The position numbers were made by a program, and so were the translations under genes. Below, in pieces: positions 35,505-45,007 of a stretch of DNA of 64,000 nt. Below the pieces are notes generated by a model, which saw nothing but the letters and a program-made list of their open reading frames with translations, was not told where the DNA came from and searched no databases. Each line of letters opens with the position of its first letter. Position 1 is the first letter of the stretch. The stretch is from Burkholderiales bacterium UBA2463 (GTDB lineage: Bacteria > Pseudomonadota > Gammaproteobacteria > Burkholderiales > Burkholderiaceae_A): the NCBI GenBank assembly GCA_002342295.1, contig DDPR01000009.1:1-64000 (forward strand), given 5' to 3'.

Positions 35505-36660
35505 GCAGAGCCTCAATAATCGATATCCGCGCGGCGCGAAGCGCAGGCAGCATGCCCCCGGCCACGCCCATCAACACGGAGAAAATGAGTGCCTGCGCAA
35601 CGATAGACGAGGTGAGGACGAACCCAAAGGAGAGTTCCGAGAAGCTCTGAAAGTTGGTCGTCGAGAACTCAAAGGCCTGCATCAGACTTGCCATAACCAG
35701 CCCGACGATGCCCCCAACCAAGGACAAGAAGACCGACTCGGCCAGGAACGCCAAGAGTATCGCCCGCTTCTGAAACCCGAGGGCCCTGAGCGTGCCGATT
35801 TCTGCAACCCTCGTTGCAACGGCCGACTGCATGGTGATGGTCGCGCCGATCACCGCGCCGATCGAGAAGATGACCGTCAGCGTCAGTCCGAGAATTCGAA
35901 TAAAACGAGACAGCGTCTCGGACTGGTCCTCATAGAACTGACGCTCGGGCTTGGCATCGAGCGGCAGACGCGGATCGGAGACGAGACGCGTGCGAAAGGT
36001 CGTCGCAAGCGAGGCGTCCGTAAGTCGGATCACAAGCGAAGAAAACGCGGTGCGCCGAAACGATTGCCGAACGAGGTCCCCGTCGGCCCACAATTCACTG
36101 TCAAAACCGCTGCGCGCTCCATCGAACACCCCTACGACGAGCCAGCTCCGTCCCCCAAAACGCACGCTCCCGCCAATCTCAAGCCCCTGAAACTGTCGAG
36201 CCGCATTGCGGCCAACCACGACCTCCTCAGAGCCCGGCTGAAACATCCGCCCCTCAATGAGCCTGACCTGCCGACGCAGCGACGCCCCGGTCTGGTCGAG
36301 CCCACGAATCACAAGATTAGACGCCGCACCCGTGTCTCTCTTCTTTAAATTAACCAACACCACTGTCTCGCGTGAGGCGAGCGGTTCAATGGCATTGGCC
36401 ACCTCGGGAAACTGAACGACCACATTCGCCTGTATTCGATCGATCGAGCTCTGCACCTCCGAGACGGACCCCTGCCGAAAGACAATCACGTTATCGGCCT
36501 CACCCGTACTAACCAGGGTTTTCTTCAGACCCGCATCGAGCATGAGGACCGCGGCGAACACATAGACCACCAGAGACATGCCCAGCGCAGTGAGGAGTGT
36601 GGTGGTTCGCCTCACCCAAAGATTTCGCACGCTGTAGCTCAGAGGAATTGCTGAGAGCAT
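35494..36660 (-). CDS. MacB/FtsX-type ABC permease
   Basis: A 388-residue permease with the MacB layout: an N-terminal helix (residues about 20-42), a periplasmic domain of roughly 210 residues and three C-terminal helices. The coupling loop is EIGTLRALGFQKRAILLAFLAES and the C-terminus is ISIIEALRAA. It starts 3 bases after the stop of the next permease gene upstream, so the two likely form a heterodimer served by the ATPase of the operon. Confidence 0.85.
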   Translation of the reverse strand: MLSAIPLSYSVRNLWVRRTTTLLTALGMSLVVYVFAAVLMLDAGLKKTLVSTGEADNVIVFRQGSVSEVQSSIDRIQANVVVQFPEVANAIEPLASRETVVLVNLKKRDTGAASNLVIRGLDQTGASLRRQVRLIEGRMFQPGSEEVVVGRNAARQFQGLEIGGSVRFGGRSWLVVGVFDGARSGFDSELWADGDLVRQSFRRTAFSSLVIRLTDASLATTFRTRLVSDPRLPLDAKPERQFYEDQSETLSRFIRILGLTLTVIFSIGAVIGATITMQSAVATRVAEIGTLRALGFQKRAILLAFLAESVFLSLVGGIVGLVMASLMQAFEFSTTNFQSFSELSFGFVLTSSIVAQALIFSVLMGVAGGMLPALRAARISIIEALRAA

Positions 36661-36663
36661 GCG

Positions 36664-37821
36664 TTAGAGCGCGCGAAGGCCTTCGACAATTCGAATGCGA
36701 GAGGACTTGATCGCGGGCCAGAGGCCCGCCACAACGCCGGTAATGAGAACAGCCGATAGTTGCATCAGAGTAATGCTCGGGCTCACCACAAAGCTCTTAA
36801 AGAGCGTGCCAGTGGCCGCGTGAAAGGCCGAGGCAACCGGAAAAGTGATCGCAATTCCGACGATGCCACCCACCAAAGCCACCAGCAGGGCCTCGCCCAT
36901 AATGAGTCGTCCAACAAATCCTGGTGAGAATCCGAGCGCTTTGAGCGTGGCGTATTCGCAGGTTCGCTCCCTGGCCGTCATGGACATGGTGTTGGCCATC
37001 ACCGCCATGATGATGAGGATGACCACGAAGGACACGGCGCGAATGGCCAAGACGATGGCCTCGGTCATCGCAACAAAACCCAGCTGAAAGGCCTGCTCCG
37101 TCTCGGTGAGCGTCTCCTTCGCGGAATTCGCAAAGAGGCCATCAATGGAGAGAGACACATCCGCAGCCCGCTCGGGAGAATCGACCAACGTAATAAAGAC
37201 CCCAACCGACTCGGCCTCGCGTGAGAGGTTTCGGCGCTTCACCTCCTCATTGAGATAAGCCCAATGGAAATACATTTTTCCTGTGTCGGTCTTCTCGTCT
37301 TTCCCCTCGTAGATTCCCGCGATGAGAAACTCCCACTGACCCGGAAAAATCTGACCCTTCAGGGTCATCATGTCCCCCACCCTGAATCCGTATTGATCTG
37401 CGAGGCGTCGCCCAACAACGGCACTTCTTCGGTCGCGATAGAACCGGTCTCGATCGGCCTGCGCCAGAAGATATTCCGGATAAATCGCGAAGTAACTCGG
37501 TGGGTCCACTGCAAACTGCGGGAAGAAGTTTCTCGTGTCCTTATAGACCCCGCCGAACCACCGTGAGATGGTCATGGCCCGCACGCCATCGACACCCCTG
37601 ATTCGCTCACCGTATGAGAGCGGCAGAGGGAAAATGAGAGAGACGGAGCTTCGCGTGATGAGACGCGCCTGGCTGGCCGCCTCCGCCCCGGCATACCAGG
37701 CCTTGACCACGGTGGAGAGAAGTCCAAACGCCAGCACCGACACGACGAGTCCCACCAGGGTGAGCAGCGAGCGTGTTCTATTTCGCCAGATGTTCAGGAA
37801 GAGGAGCTTTGCAATTAGCAT
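36664..37821 (-). CDS. MacB/FtsX-type ABC permease
   Basis: A 385-residue permease of the same four-helix plan as its neighbour (N-terminal helix, periplasmic domain, three C-terminal helices). The coupling loop reads RTCEYATLKALGFSPGFVGRL, and the C-terminus IRIVEGLRAL parallels that of the downstream gene, suggesting an old duplication. It overlaps the ATPase gene by 7 bases. Confidence 0.85.
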   Translation of the reverse strand: MLIAKLLFLNIWRNRTRSLLTLVGLVVSVLAFGLLSTVVKAWYAGAEAASQARLITRSSVSLIFPLPLSYGERIRGVDGVRAMTISRWFGGVYKDTRNFFPQFAVDPPSYFAIYPEYLLAQADRDRFYRDRRSAVVGRRLADQYGFRVGDMMTLKGQIFPGQWEFLIAGIYEGKDEKTDTGKMYFHWAYLNEEVKRRNLSREAESVGVFITLVDSPERAADVSLSIDGLFANSAKETLTETEQAFQLGFVAMTEAIVLAIRAVSFVVILIIMAVMANTMSMTARERTCEYATLKALGFSPGFVGRLIMGEALLVALVGGIVGIAITFPVASAFHAATGTLFKSFVVSPSITLMQLSAVLITGVVAGLWPAIKSSRIRIVEGLRAL

Positions 37822-38513
37822 GGAATGTCTCCCACCGCTTGCTCGACGATCCGACCCAGCTGCCCCTTCTCAAGGTGAATCACTGCTCGGGCCGCATCAG
37901 CTGCTTTGGGGTCATGCGTCACCATGATGATGGTCTTTCCCATCTCACGATTGAGGCGTTGGAGCATGGCGAGAATGTCCTCCGCCGACTGTCGATCCAG
38001 GTCACCGGTGGGCTCATCAGCAACGATGAGGCTGGGGTCGGTGATGAGGGCCCGAGCAATCGCTACACGCTGCTGTTGTCCGCCAGACAGCTCATTGGGC
38101 GTGTGCGACATGCGGTCAGCAAGCCCCACGGCTGTGAGTGCCTTGACCACTCGCTCTTTGCGCTCGGCTCGATCGAGCGAGGTGAGCTGAAGCGGCAGCT
38201 CGACATTCTCAAATGCAGTGAGCACCGGAATAAGGTTGTAGAACTGAAAGATAAAGCCCACGTGCTGCGCTCGCCACTGGGCGAGTTCGGAGTCGGATAG
38301 CTTTCCAATATCGACCCCATCCATCTCGATGAGCCCCGCAGTGGGTCGATCAATTCCTGCAATGAGATTCAGCAGCGTGCTCTTGCCAGACCCCGAGGGC
38401 CCCATCAGGGCCAGAAAGTCCCCCCGAGCTACCCGCAGGTTGAGTCCGTCTAGAACCGGGACATCCTGATCGCCCCGCCGGTAGGACTTCCGCAGGTTCT
38501 CAATGCGGATCAT
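37815..38513 (-). CDS. ABC exporter ATPase (MacB/LolD type)
   Basis: A 232-residue ATPase with complete motifs: Walker A GPSGSGKST, Q-loop in FIFQFYNLIP, signature LSGGQQQR, Walker B LIVADEPTGDLD and switch THD. The LSDSELAQWRAQHVGFIFQ segment is typical of the LolD/MacB branch that works with FtsX-type permeases by mechanotransmission. ATG at 38513 gives the normal N-terminus (MIRIENLRKSY). It probably serves both short permeases, and perhaps the large one. Confidence 0.92.
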   Translation of the reverse strand: MIRIENLRKSYRRGDQDVPVLDGLNLRVARGDFLALMGPSGSGKSTLLNLIAGIDRPTAGLIEMDGVDIGKLSDSELAQWRAQHVGFIFQFYNLIPVLTAFENVELPLQLTSLDRAERKERVVKALTAVGLADRMSHTPNELSGGQQQRVAIARALITDPSLIVADEPTGDLDRQSAEDILAMLQRLNREMGKTIIMVTHDPKAADAARAVIHLEKGQLGRIVEQAVGDIPC

Positions 38514-38526
38514 GGGACGCAAGGAC

Positions 38527-39690
38527 CTAGCCCGCCGTGCGCACGCGCTGCCCGTCACGCAGCCCGCTCGCGGGGCGTAAGACCACGCGATCCCCGGCCT
38601 TCAGTCCAGGCACGACCGCAAGATCCCCGAGCACCGGGGCCGTCTCGGGAAGCTCAAGAGTCTCCAGTCGATCCTGACGAAGAACGTAGATCTCTCGGCG
38701 CGCCCCCTCTTCACGAACCGCCGCTCGGTTCACGGCAAGCACAGGCTTGCGCTCATCCGCTGTAAGCGGCCGCTGCAAGAAAGCGACCTTTGCAGACATA
38801 TCGGGCAGGACCCGTTCGTCGATCTCGACAAATTGAAGCTTGACCAGCCGAGTTGCCTTGGCTCGGTCGATGGTCGGGACCATACGCGCCACCTTTCCCA
38901 GAAAGCGCTCATTGGGAAGTGCATCAAGACCAATTTCAACAGGCTGACCAATGGTGAGCTTGGCCACACTGGACTCCGAGACATCCGCCTCAACCTCGAG
39001 CGTCGTCATGTCTGCGATGGTGACCACCGCACCCTTGCTGTCAACGGCAGAACTAAATGGCGTGATGTTGTCGCCAACGTTGGCGTTCTTCGTCAACACG
39101 ACACCATCAAAGGGGGCGCGAATTTCCGTCTGGGCCAAAGCGGCCCGAGCAACCTCTGCCGCGGCCGCAGAGGCGCGAAGCTGAGCGGCTGCCTTGTCGA
39201 AGCGGGCCTTTGCAGTGTCAAACGACGCAGGGGAAATGAAGGACTTCGCAAGCAGGCTGCGCGACCGCTCGAGAGCGGCGGCGGCATCGTCTCGCTCAGC
39301 CTGAGCAAGGCCGACGTTGGCCTTGGCTTGGAGGAGTTGAGCTGCGAGCTCCTGGCTCTCCAGCCGAGCAATGACCTCGCCCTTCCGAACGCGTGATCCC
39401 TCTGTGACGCCCAGCCACTCCAGTCGTCCCTGCGCCTTTGTGGAGACCGCGGCCTTGCGTTGCGCGACGACGTAGCCGCTGGCATTCAACACAGAAATGC
39501 CTTGGGAGGGGAAAACCACCACCACAGTCGTCGTCTCCACAACAGAAGTCCGCGTGAGAGAGAAGGCGACCGCGAGACCGGTGGCCAAAAGCGCAAGGAT
39601 GAGCGATTTGACCCAGAGCGGGAGGCGAGCAAAAGCGGGGCCACTAGAGCGGGCACGAGCAAGGAAGGTCTGCAAAGAGGGGTTGGTCAT
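38527..39690 (-). CDS. HlyD-family periplasmic adaptor (MacA-like)
   Basis: A 387-residue adaptor with one N-terminal membrane helix (WVKSLILALLATGLAVAF), a lipoyl domain split around an alpha-helical coiled-coil hairpin rich in Ala, Gln and Arg, and a beta-barrel domain. RLEWLGVTEGSRVRKGEVIA and IRAPFDGVVL are the two lipoyl halves. It would join the ABC permeases to an outer-membrane channel or a periplasmic acceptor. It overlaps the SUMF1-domain gene by 4 bases. Confidence 0.88.
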   Translation of the reverse strand: MTNPSLQTFLARARSSGPAFARLPLWVKSLILALLATGLAVAFSLTRTSVVETTTVVVVFPSQGISVLNASGYVVAQRKAAVSTKAQGRLEWLGVTEGSRVRKGEVIARLESQELAAQLLQAKANVGLAQAERDDAAAALERSRSLLAKSFISPASFDTAKARFDKAAAQLRASAAAAEVARAALAQTEIRAPFDGVVLTKNANVGDNITPFSSAVDSKGAVVTIADMTTLEVEADVSESSVAKLTIGQPVEIGLDALPNERFLGKVARMVPTIDRAKATRLVKLQFVEIDERVLPDMSAKVAFLQRPLTADERKPVLAVNRAAVREEGARREIYVLRQDRLETLELPETAPVLGDLAVVPGLKAGDRVVLRPASGLRDGQRVRTAG

Positions 39691-40496
39691 TTCTGAGGGA
39701 TCACAGCGTTGGGGGATGATGGAGATGCGGACGCCTCGCGCACACATCGGAATCCAATATACGCGACCCGGGTCTCGCGAGGCTTGGTTTCTCGGTCGCT
39801 CTGCAACTGCCTCTCAGGCCCGTACCACCAAGATGCCCCGCGTGTGACTCGGCGGTCGCCCTCTCCGGAGTCCACCCACTCCCAAACATTTCCCCCCATG
39901 TCATAGAGCCCATTGACACCAGCGGGAGTCGTTCCAATGCGCACGTGACCTACGCCGCGATCAAGGGCGCCCGGCGGGGCCGCTCCGGTATAGGTGCCAC
40001 ACCCCTGAAGACAATGACTCGAGCCGGCCGAGAAGCCTGAGGGATATCGATAAAGCTGTCCGCTCGTAAATCCCTTTGGGGGGTGGGGGCGCTGCTCCAG
40101 ATAGGCAGCCGAGGTCCACTCCGCATCGGTGGGCAGCCGAGCGCCAACCTGTCGGCAGGCAGCCTGCGCCTCATCAAACGTCACGTGAACGGCCGGCTCA
40201 AGATCATCCGCGAGCCGCCCGAAGGGTGCCTGCCAGGTCCAGCCCAGTTTCTGCTGCCAGCCGCCGCTATAGATGAAGCCCCCTCCCTCTTGCTCGGCGC
40301 GTGTCCTCAAACCGCTGGCCCTCACCACCTCACGAAATTGTCCGACCGTGAACTCATGCGCATCCCACAAGAGCGCTCCGACCCTCACCCGCTCCCCCGG
40401 CAAAACCCCGTCCACCCCCTGTACCGGGGGCGCAGCATGGAGTCTCAAGAGGCCCGAGATGAGAAAAACCCCGATAGCGGCTTGTAATTTCAACAT
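39687..40496 (-). CDS. Secreted SUMF1/formylglycine-generating-type protein
   Basis: A 269-residue protein with an N-terminal signal peptide (residues 1-22) and one SUMF1/EgtB-like domain. Diagnostic stretches are LPTDAEWTSAAY, YDMGGNVWEWVDSG, TRGASWW and YIGFRCVR. Such domains act in formylglycine formation, in maturation of peptidic siderophores (PvdO) or as plain scaffolds. The two Cys of CLQGC are not in the position of the formylglycine-generating enzyme's active Cys pair, so the activity is open. It is the first gene of the operon with the HlyD adaptor and ABC exporter, which suggests it acts on or with the exported molecule in the periplasm. Confidence 0.8.
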   Translation of the reverse strand: MLKLQAAIGVFLISGLLRLHAAPPVQGVDGVLPGERVRVGALLWDAHEFTVGQFREVVRASGLRTRAEQEGGGFIYSGGWQQKLGWTWQAPFGRLADDLEPAVHVTFDEAQAACRQVGARLPTDAEWTSAAYLEQRPHPPKGFTSGQLYRYPSGFSAGSSHCLQGCGTYTGAAPPGALDRGVGHVRIGTTPAGVNGLYDMGGNVWEWVDSGEGDRRVTRGASWWYGPERQLQSDRETKPRETRVAYIGFRCVREASASPSSPNAVIPQK

Positions 40497-40540
40497 GTCA
40501 CACTTCGCTCCCTATGTAGGCCAATGCGGGAGTTTCTGCC

Positions 40541-41239
40541 ATGAATAGCCAGTGGATATCAGTTCCCAGCGTCGATGGTCGGTCATTCGACGCCTACCTC
40601 AGCCTGCCCCCCAAAGAGGAGGGGCCAGGGCTCGTTCTGATCCAAGAGATCTGGGGCGTCAATCCCCATATTCGCGCGGTCGCCGATCAATACGCGGCCG
40701 ACGGTTTTGTGGTCATTGCTCCTGATATTTTTTGGAGGCACGAGCCCCGCCTGAGCCTGCGCTATGACGCGCAGGGCTCGGCGCGCGGTATGCAGCTGCT
40801 GGGGGAACTTGATGTGAATCTGGCAGGCGCAGATCTTCAACGAACGGTCGACACCCTCAAACACCACAGCGCCTGCTCGGGACCCGTGGGGTCGCTTGGT
40901 TTCTGCATGGGAGGTCTGCTGTCCTTCGTCGCTGCTGCGCGAGCCGATGTCGATGCAGCGGTCTGCTACTACGGGGGAGGCATCGACCAACACCTCGATC
41001 TCGTTGAGGATATCAACTGCCCGATGCTGCTCCACTTCGCCGAAAAAGACAGCTACATCTCGACCCAAGCTGTGCAGTCGATTCGCAAGGCCCTCGCTGG
41101 ACGAAACCTCGACCGAATCATCGTGCATCCCGGCGTCGATCATGGCTTTAACTGCTGGGAGCGACCATCCTGGCATTTGGAGACCGCGATTCGCGCTCGC
41201 GGCCAATCCTTGGTGCATCTCTCTGAAATGCTCAGCTAA
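40541..41239 (+). CDS. Dienelactone hydrolase family protein
   Basis: A 232-residue alpha/beta hydrolase with the dienelactone hydrolase triad: C122 in GFCMGG, D170 in AEKDSYIS and H201 in GVDHGF, plus the conserved E36 in QEIWG. It hydrolyses a lactone or ester; the true substrate of most family members is unknown. No signal peptide, so cytoplasmic. It is divergent from the exporter operon, and its end overlaps puhE by 4 bases. Confidence 0.9.
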   Translation: MNSQWISVPSVDGRSFDAYLSLPPKEEGPGLVLIQEIWGVNPHIRAVADQYAADGFVVIAPDIFWRHEPRLSLRYDAQGSARGMQLLGELDVNLAGADLQRTVDTLKHHSACSGPVGSLGFCMGGLLSFVAAARADVDAAVCYYGGGIDQHLDLVEDINCPMLLHFAEKDSYISTQAVQSIRKALAGRNLDRIIVHPGVDHGFNCWERPSWHLETAIRARGQSLVHLSEMLS

Positions 41240-42018
41240 GCGTTTGCAACAGGGCGCTGCAGTCGCGCCTTGAAGAGCCAGAGCCGCTCCGGTGCAATGG
41301 GCAACACCAAAAGAAGGTGCTCAAGCAACGACAAGCTGAGCAGCGTGGCAACAAGGAAGGCACCGACACGCTCATAGGCGAGCGTGTCCATCGCAGTCGC
41401 TTCCATCCAGGCGATGGCCGCAAGCCCCGCAGATAACCAGATACTCACAAAGAGGGTCACCGTCAGTCGGCTGCGACGAAAGTAGCTCGCGAGGTGGCGA
41501 GTTGGCGAAGGCAGAAAACCCTCGTAGAAATTGCGAACGCCGAAAAAAAGATTCAATTTCGCACTCAATCGCATGACCCACATCACAAGAAATGTGACAG
41601 CCGCCGTGTGGTTCTGAGCGCCGAATGACGGAATAAGAATCGCAGCGCCCGCCAGCAGAAGGGCGAGCTCGTGATAGGCAATAGTGCCGAATGCGAGCTT
41701 GAACCTCGCAGTTCCTGAGAGGTGGGGCGGACAGGCCTCTCGGTTGGGGCCCGTCACCAAACCCAACAGAAAAGTCATCTCAAGCCAGCACCAGACAAGC
41801 AGGACAGAGACAAACCCCAGGTAGGATCCGGTCACGCTGGGCTCATGAGCAGACTCTGCGGCTCCCGTCAGGCCCACATAGCACCCCACGGTGCAGACCA
41901 GCATCGCAATGCGCAGCGGCCAGGCAGTCAGGCTACAGGCCCAGAGAACGAGACCCGTGAGACCCCACCAGAGGCCCGTGGCCAGCGCAACGGGTATGAG
42001 GAGCTCGGCGGTCACCAT
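41236..42018 (-). CDS. puhE: Photosynthetic complex assembly protein PuhE
   Basis: A 260-residue integral membrane protein with about seven helices of the DUF3623/PuhE family, needed for normal reaction-centre and light-harvesting assembly in purple bacteria. The segments AFGTIAYHELALLLAGAAI and AKLNLFFGVRNFYEGFLP are typical. It is the last gene of the bchF-puhE run and overlaps acsF by 7 bases. Confidence 0.88.
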   Translation of the reverse strand: MVTAELLIPVALATGLWWGLTGLVLWACSLTAWPLRIAMLVCTVGCYVGLTGAAESAHEPSVTGSYLGFVSVLLVWCWLEMTFLLGLVTGPNREACPPHLSGTARFKLAFGTIAYHELALLLAGAAILIPSFGAQNHTAAVTFLVMWVMRLSAKLNLFFGVRNFYEGFLPSPTRHLASYFRRSRLTVTLFVSIWLSAGLAAIAWMEATAMDTLAYERVGAFLVATLLSLSLLEHLLLVLPIAPERLWLFKARLQRPVANA

Positions 42019-43097
42019 GAGGGGACGAGACGAGGATTTTCTGGAAGCGGACGACGATTCACGGGGTGGAGGTAGAGCTTACCCAGCGTCACCACCACCT
42101 GCATCGCAACGAGCCCACGACGCAGGAGTCCTAGCGGGCCACCCCGATTCGCGGCCTCATCGGACTGGCGCTGTAAGTCGCAGAGCCGATCTAAGTTTGC
42201 AACGAAGCGCGGATGGTCGAACTGAAGTGTGACCGGGAAGACCTGCTCGCAGATCTTGCTGGTGATCTCAAGCACTCGCATGTCGTAGTCCTTGGTCTTT
42301 AAGCCCAGCGCCTCGTGCATCACGGGCCGGTTCTGATCACGAACGTACATGGTGGCAAACACAGCCAGCTGAAAGAATCGAATCCAGAGAACATTGAGGC
42401 CCTTGAGCAGATGGGGATTGGCCCGCATCAGCAATGCAAAGGCCTCTCCGTGTCGAAACTCATCGGCGCACCACTTTTCAAACCACAAAAAAATAGGGTG
42501 AAAACGAAGCTCTGGATGGCGCTCAATCTGCCGATAGATCGTGATGTAACGCGCATAGCCAATCTTTTCTGAGAGATACGTCGCGTAGAAAATAAATTTT
42601 GGGGAGAAAAAGGTGTACTTCTTCTCTCGGGTAAGAAGACCCAAGTCCACGCCGATGCCAAAGTCTTTCAACCACTGATTAATAAAGCCCGCATGTCGGG
42701 ACTCGTCCCGCGCCATGTAGCCGAATACAGCGCGCATGTCGGGGTTGGTCACCTTCTTTTTGAGCTCGGCATAGAGCACACACCCCGAGAACTCGGATGT
42801 GATTGAACTCACCAGAAAATCAACGAACTCCTTGTAAAGCTCGGGTGGAAGGCCGCTTGAGAAATCTCGTCCCACCATGTCTGCGGGTCGCTGGAAGTGC
42901 TCATCGTTATTGTCGGCCTCAAACTCCGCCATCAATTCATCCCACTCCCCTCGCACAGACTCGACGGAGACGCGGTTGATTGCAGCTGCGTCGGTCGTGT
43001 AGAAACGAGGGGTCAATAGCGTGTCTTCCAGCGCCTTCTCCGTCGCCTCATTGACTGGGCGCGTGGACGTTGGCGGGGTGTAGTCGATGGTCTTCAT
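42012..43097 (-). CDS. acsF: Mg-protoporphyrin monomethyl ester cyclase, oxygen-dependent
   Basis: A 361-residue di-iron cyclase that builds ring E of bacteriochlorophyll with O2. The iron ligands lie in the expected Glu and E-x-x-H contexts (RDESRHAGF and CADEFRHGEAF), with LYAELKKK before them. The presence of this enzyme rather than only BchE means pigment can be made in air. It overlaps puhC by 4 bases and puhE by 7. Confidence 0.95.
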   Translation of the reverse strand: MKTIDYTPPTSTRPVNEATEKALEDTLLTPRFYTTDAAAINRVSVESVRGEWDELMAEFEADNNDEHFQRPADMVGRDFSSGLPPELYKEFVDFLVSSITSEFSGCVLYAELKKKVTNPDMRAVFGYMARDESRHAGFINQWLKDFGIGVDLGLLTREKKYTFFSPKFIFYATYLSEKIGYARYITIYRQIERHPELRFHPIFLWFEKWCADEFRHGEAFALLMRANPHLLKGLNVLWIRFFQLAVFATMYVRDQNRPVMHEALGLKTKDYDMRVLEITSKICEQVFPVTLQFDHPRFVANLDRLCDLQRQSDEAANRGGPLGLLRRGLVAMQVVVTLGKLYLHPVNRRPLPENPRLVPSW

Positions 43098-43555
43098 TGA
43101 AGTCCTCCAAGATAAACAGCAAAGACACCTGCATTGGTGGGGCCGAGCGCCGTGAGATCAATATCGCGCCCGGTCTGAGGGTCCGAAATGTGCAGACTGC
43201 CATCCTCGCCTCGAGAGAGTAGAAAGGGGGCCTGAGGTCCCCCGCCCTGGCGCAGCCTCGACTGGGCCAGTGAGCGCAGAACGCTGCGCGCAAAACCCGC
43301 TTCACCCACGATCGATGGAAGCGGCTCATCTGTCTGAGCATCTTTCACCACAATGGAGCCATCCGCGCGATCGTGAACCAAGATGAGTCGCTGCTGTAGG
43401 GTGGGGATTGGCTGCCGGGCGACCGCAGCCGCGGCCTGACGTTTCTCATGCGCAGACCATCCAGCGAGCAGGAGCGTGCTTGTGAGCAGCAGGCCAATCG
43501 CCCAGAGGGGACCCCCCTCCAGTCGGGGGCGAGAGATTAGGCGGACACTCGCCAT
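43094..43555 (-). CDS. puhC: Photosynthetic complex assembly protein PuhC
   Basis: A 153-residue protein with one N-terminal membrane helix (residues about 17-33) and a periplasmic domain, the layout of PuhC, which helps organise the reaction-centre light-harvesting 1 core. The DLTALGPTNAGVFAVYLGG end is family-typical. It lies between puhB (19-base overlap) and acsF (4-base overlap). Confidence 0.88.
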   Translation of the reverse strand: MASVRLISRPRLEGGPLWAIGLLLTSTLLLAGWSAHEKRQAAAAVARQPIPTLQQRLILVHDRADGSIVVKDAQTDEPLPSIVGEAGFARSVLRSLAQSRLRQGGGPQAPFLLSRGEDGSLHISDPQTGRDIDLTALGPTNAGVFAVYLGGLQ

Positions 43556-44196
43556 GCTGACTCATTCGTGTGCGAGGACACGCGGGTGTTTTCTTGGCTC
43601 CGAGCCGCCTTGATCCAGGCTGCGTGGGCAAGGGCTGCGACCGCATCGACCTGAGGCAGGCCTCGGAGCATCGGCTGTGGTGCCGAAAGGTGCCAGGGGC
43701 GAGCATGCGGCCAGAGGTGGGGATAGGCAATCTTGTCCTCATGAACAAGCCGGAAGGCAATGTCGCCCGACCCGGTCCTCTGACGCCGAACGTCGGCAGC
43801 GACGATTCGAGACCAGGGGATGTTGAACGTGAGGCTCAGCACAATGCCCACTCGCATCACGACCCGGCGATTGGTCAGCGTGTAGACCGTGGTCCTCGCC
43901 ATCAGAACAGACAGAGCCCAGAACATGGCAAGGGCCAATGCGAAGATCGGCATGATCCAAACGGTTGCCGCCGTTGCGGCCGGCAGGCTATTTGAGTCGG
44001 CCACCGCAGAGAAAAATCGCCAGGCCAGTAGCAGCCCGAAGTAGGCCAGAAGCGCGCGGGCGTGAAAGACGTCAAAAAAGAGTTCCCTCGCACTCGGGCT
44101 ACCCTGCCAGACAATGTCCTCTCCGGCAGGCAGCCGCTCGGGCAGGCCATACTCGGGCTCGAGCTCATGCTCATGCCCGTTGTGATGCGCTCTCAA
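43537..44196 (-). CDS. puhB: Photosynthetic complex assembly protein PuhB
   Basis: A 219-residue membrane protein with a bacterial PH-like domain (RTTVYTLTNRRVVMRVGIVLSLTFNIPWSRI; core TNRRVVMRVG) and two or three helices before it. PuhB is a dimeric reaction-centre assembly factor. LPERLPAGEDIVWQGSP at the start is characteristic. It overlaps puhA by 4 bases. Confidence 0.9.
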   Translation of the reverse strand: MRAHHNGHEHELEPEYGLPERLPAGEDIVWQGSPSARELFFDVFHARALLAYFGLLLAWRFFSAVADSNSLPAATAATVWIMPIFALALAMFWALSVLMARTTVYTLTNRRVVMRVGIVLSLTFNIPWSRIVAADVRRQRTGSGDIAFRLVHEDKIAYPHLWPHARPWHLSAPQPMLRGLPQVDAVAALAHAAWIKAARSQENTRVSSHTNESAWRVSA

Positions 44197-44978
44197 AACA
44201 AGGGCTCCCGACGCTCGGGCGTGGCGAACAAGGTACCCGCCCCAAAGTAGGCCATCACTCGCTCTTCCTCGAGAAGCGTGATCTGGTCGGGGCTCTTGGT
44301 CGTCGGCACGCCCTCAAACTGTCCCGCCAGAATAGACTGAACCGTCACGCGATTTCCCTTGATGCGGTCACGATGGACCACTGCAAAGTTCATTGGAAGA
44401 AGCACTTTGCGATGACCCTGAGTCTCCACCTCGAGATATCGGATGAGGTGCTCGGACCGGTCAACCCACGCCTCGACGACTTTGCCGCCCACCTGCCCAT
44501 CAGCTCCAACAACCGGCAGACCGCGAGGATCAAGGTCCTGGTGTGCGAGGCTAAATCCCGGTGCGGACCGGAGGGGGACGATTTTCACGTTGCCCTCCAC
44601 TGTGCGATCGACGACATCCATGCGGCGCGTAAAAGCTCCCGGCCCAATGCCAGAAGTCATAGGATCTCCAGTCGGCTCGACTGGCGATCCCGGCATGCCG
44701 GTCAGAGACTTGCCCGCAACCGGCGGCTCCTGATCATCGCGATGATGGGGCGCGTGAAACTCACCGTGAAAGGCGGTCTTGTAGACCTTAGGCTTGGGGA
44801 TGCCCAAGATGCCCGACTCCTTGCGCACAGGGCGATTGGGGCGATCAGATTCCAAAGGGAATCCCTCCCGCTTACTCTCCATCGTGAGGTAGTAGACCAG
44901 GCCAGCGAAAAATAGCCAGAACAGATAGAGGACCAGCTGGGCCACATCCACGTACTCAGTGATTGCTCCAGTTCCCAT
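44193..44978 (-). CDS. puhA: Photosynthetic reaction centre H subunit
   Basis: A 261-residue H subunit: a short periplasmic N-terminus, one membrane helix (residues about 12-30, LVLYLFWLFFAGLVYYL) and a cytoplasmic beta-barrel domain (GGKVVEAWVDRSEHLIRYLE). The Glu of the GKVVEAWVDRSE stretch corresponds to the residue on the proton path to QB. It caps the L/M core encoded by puf genes, which are outside this window. It has its own good AAGGAG site 29 bases after lhaA, so it can be translated without coupling. Confidence 0.95.
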   Translation of the reverse strand: MGTGAITEYVDVAQLVLYLFWLFFAGLVYYLTMESKREGFPLESDRPNRPVRKESGILGIPKPKVYKTAFHGEFHAPHHRDDQEPPVAGKSLTGMPGSPVEPTGDPMTSGIGPGAFTRRMDVVDRTVEGNVKIVPLRSAPGFSLAHQDLDPRGLPVVGADGQVGGKVVEAWVDRSEHLIRYLEVETQGHRKVLLPMNFAVVHRDRIKGNRVTVQSILAGQFEGVPTTKSPDQITLLEEERVMAYFGAGTLFATPERREPLF

Positions 44979-45007
44979 GTTTATCTCCTTCTTTCGAGGT
45001 TAAAGGC

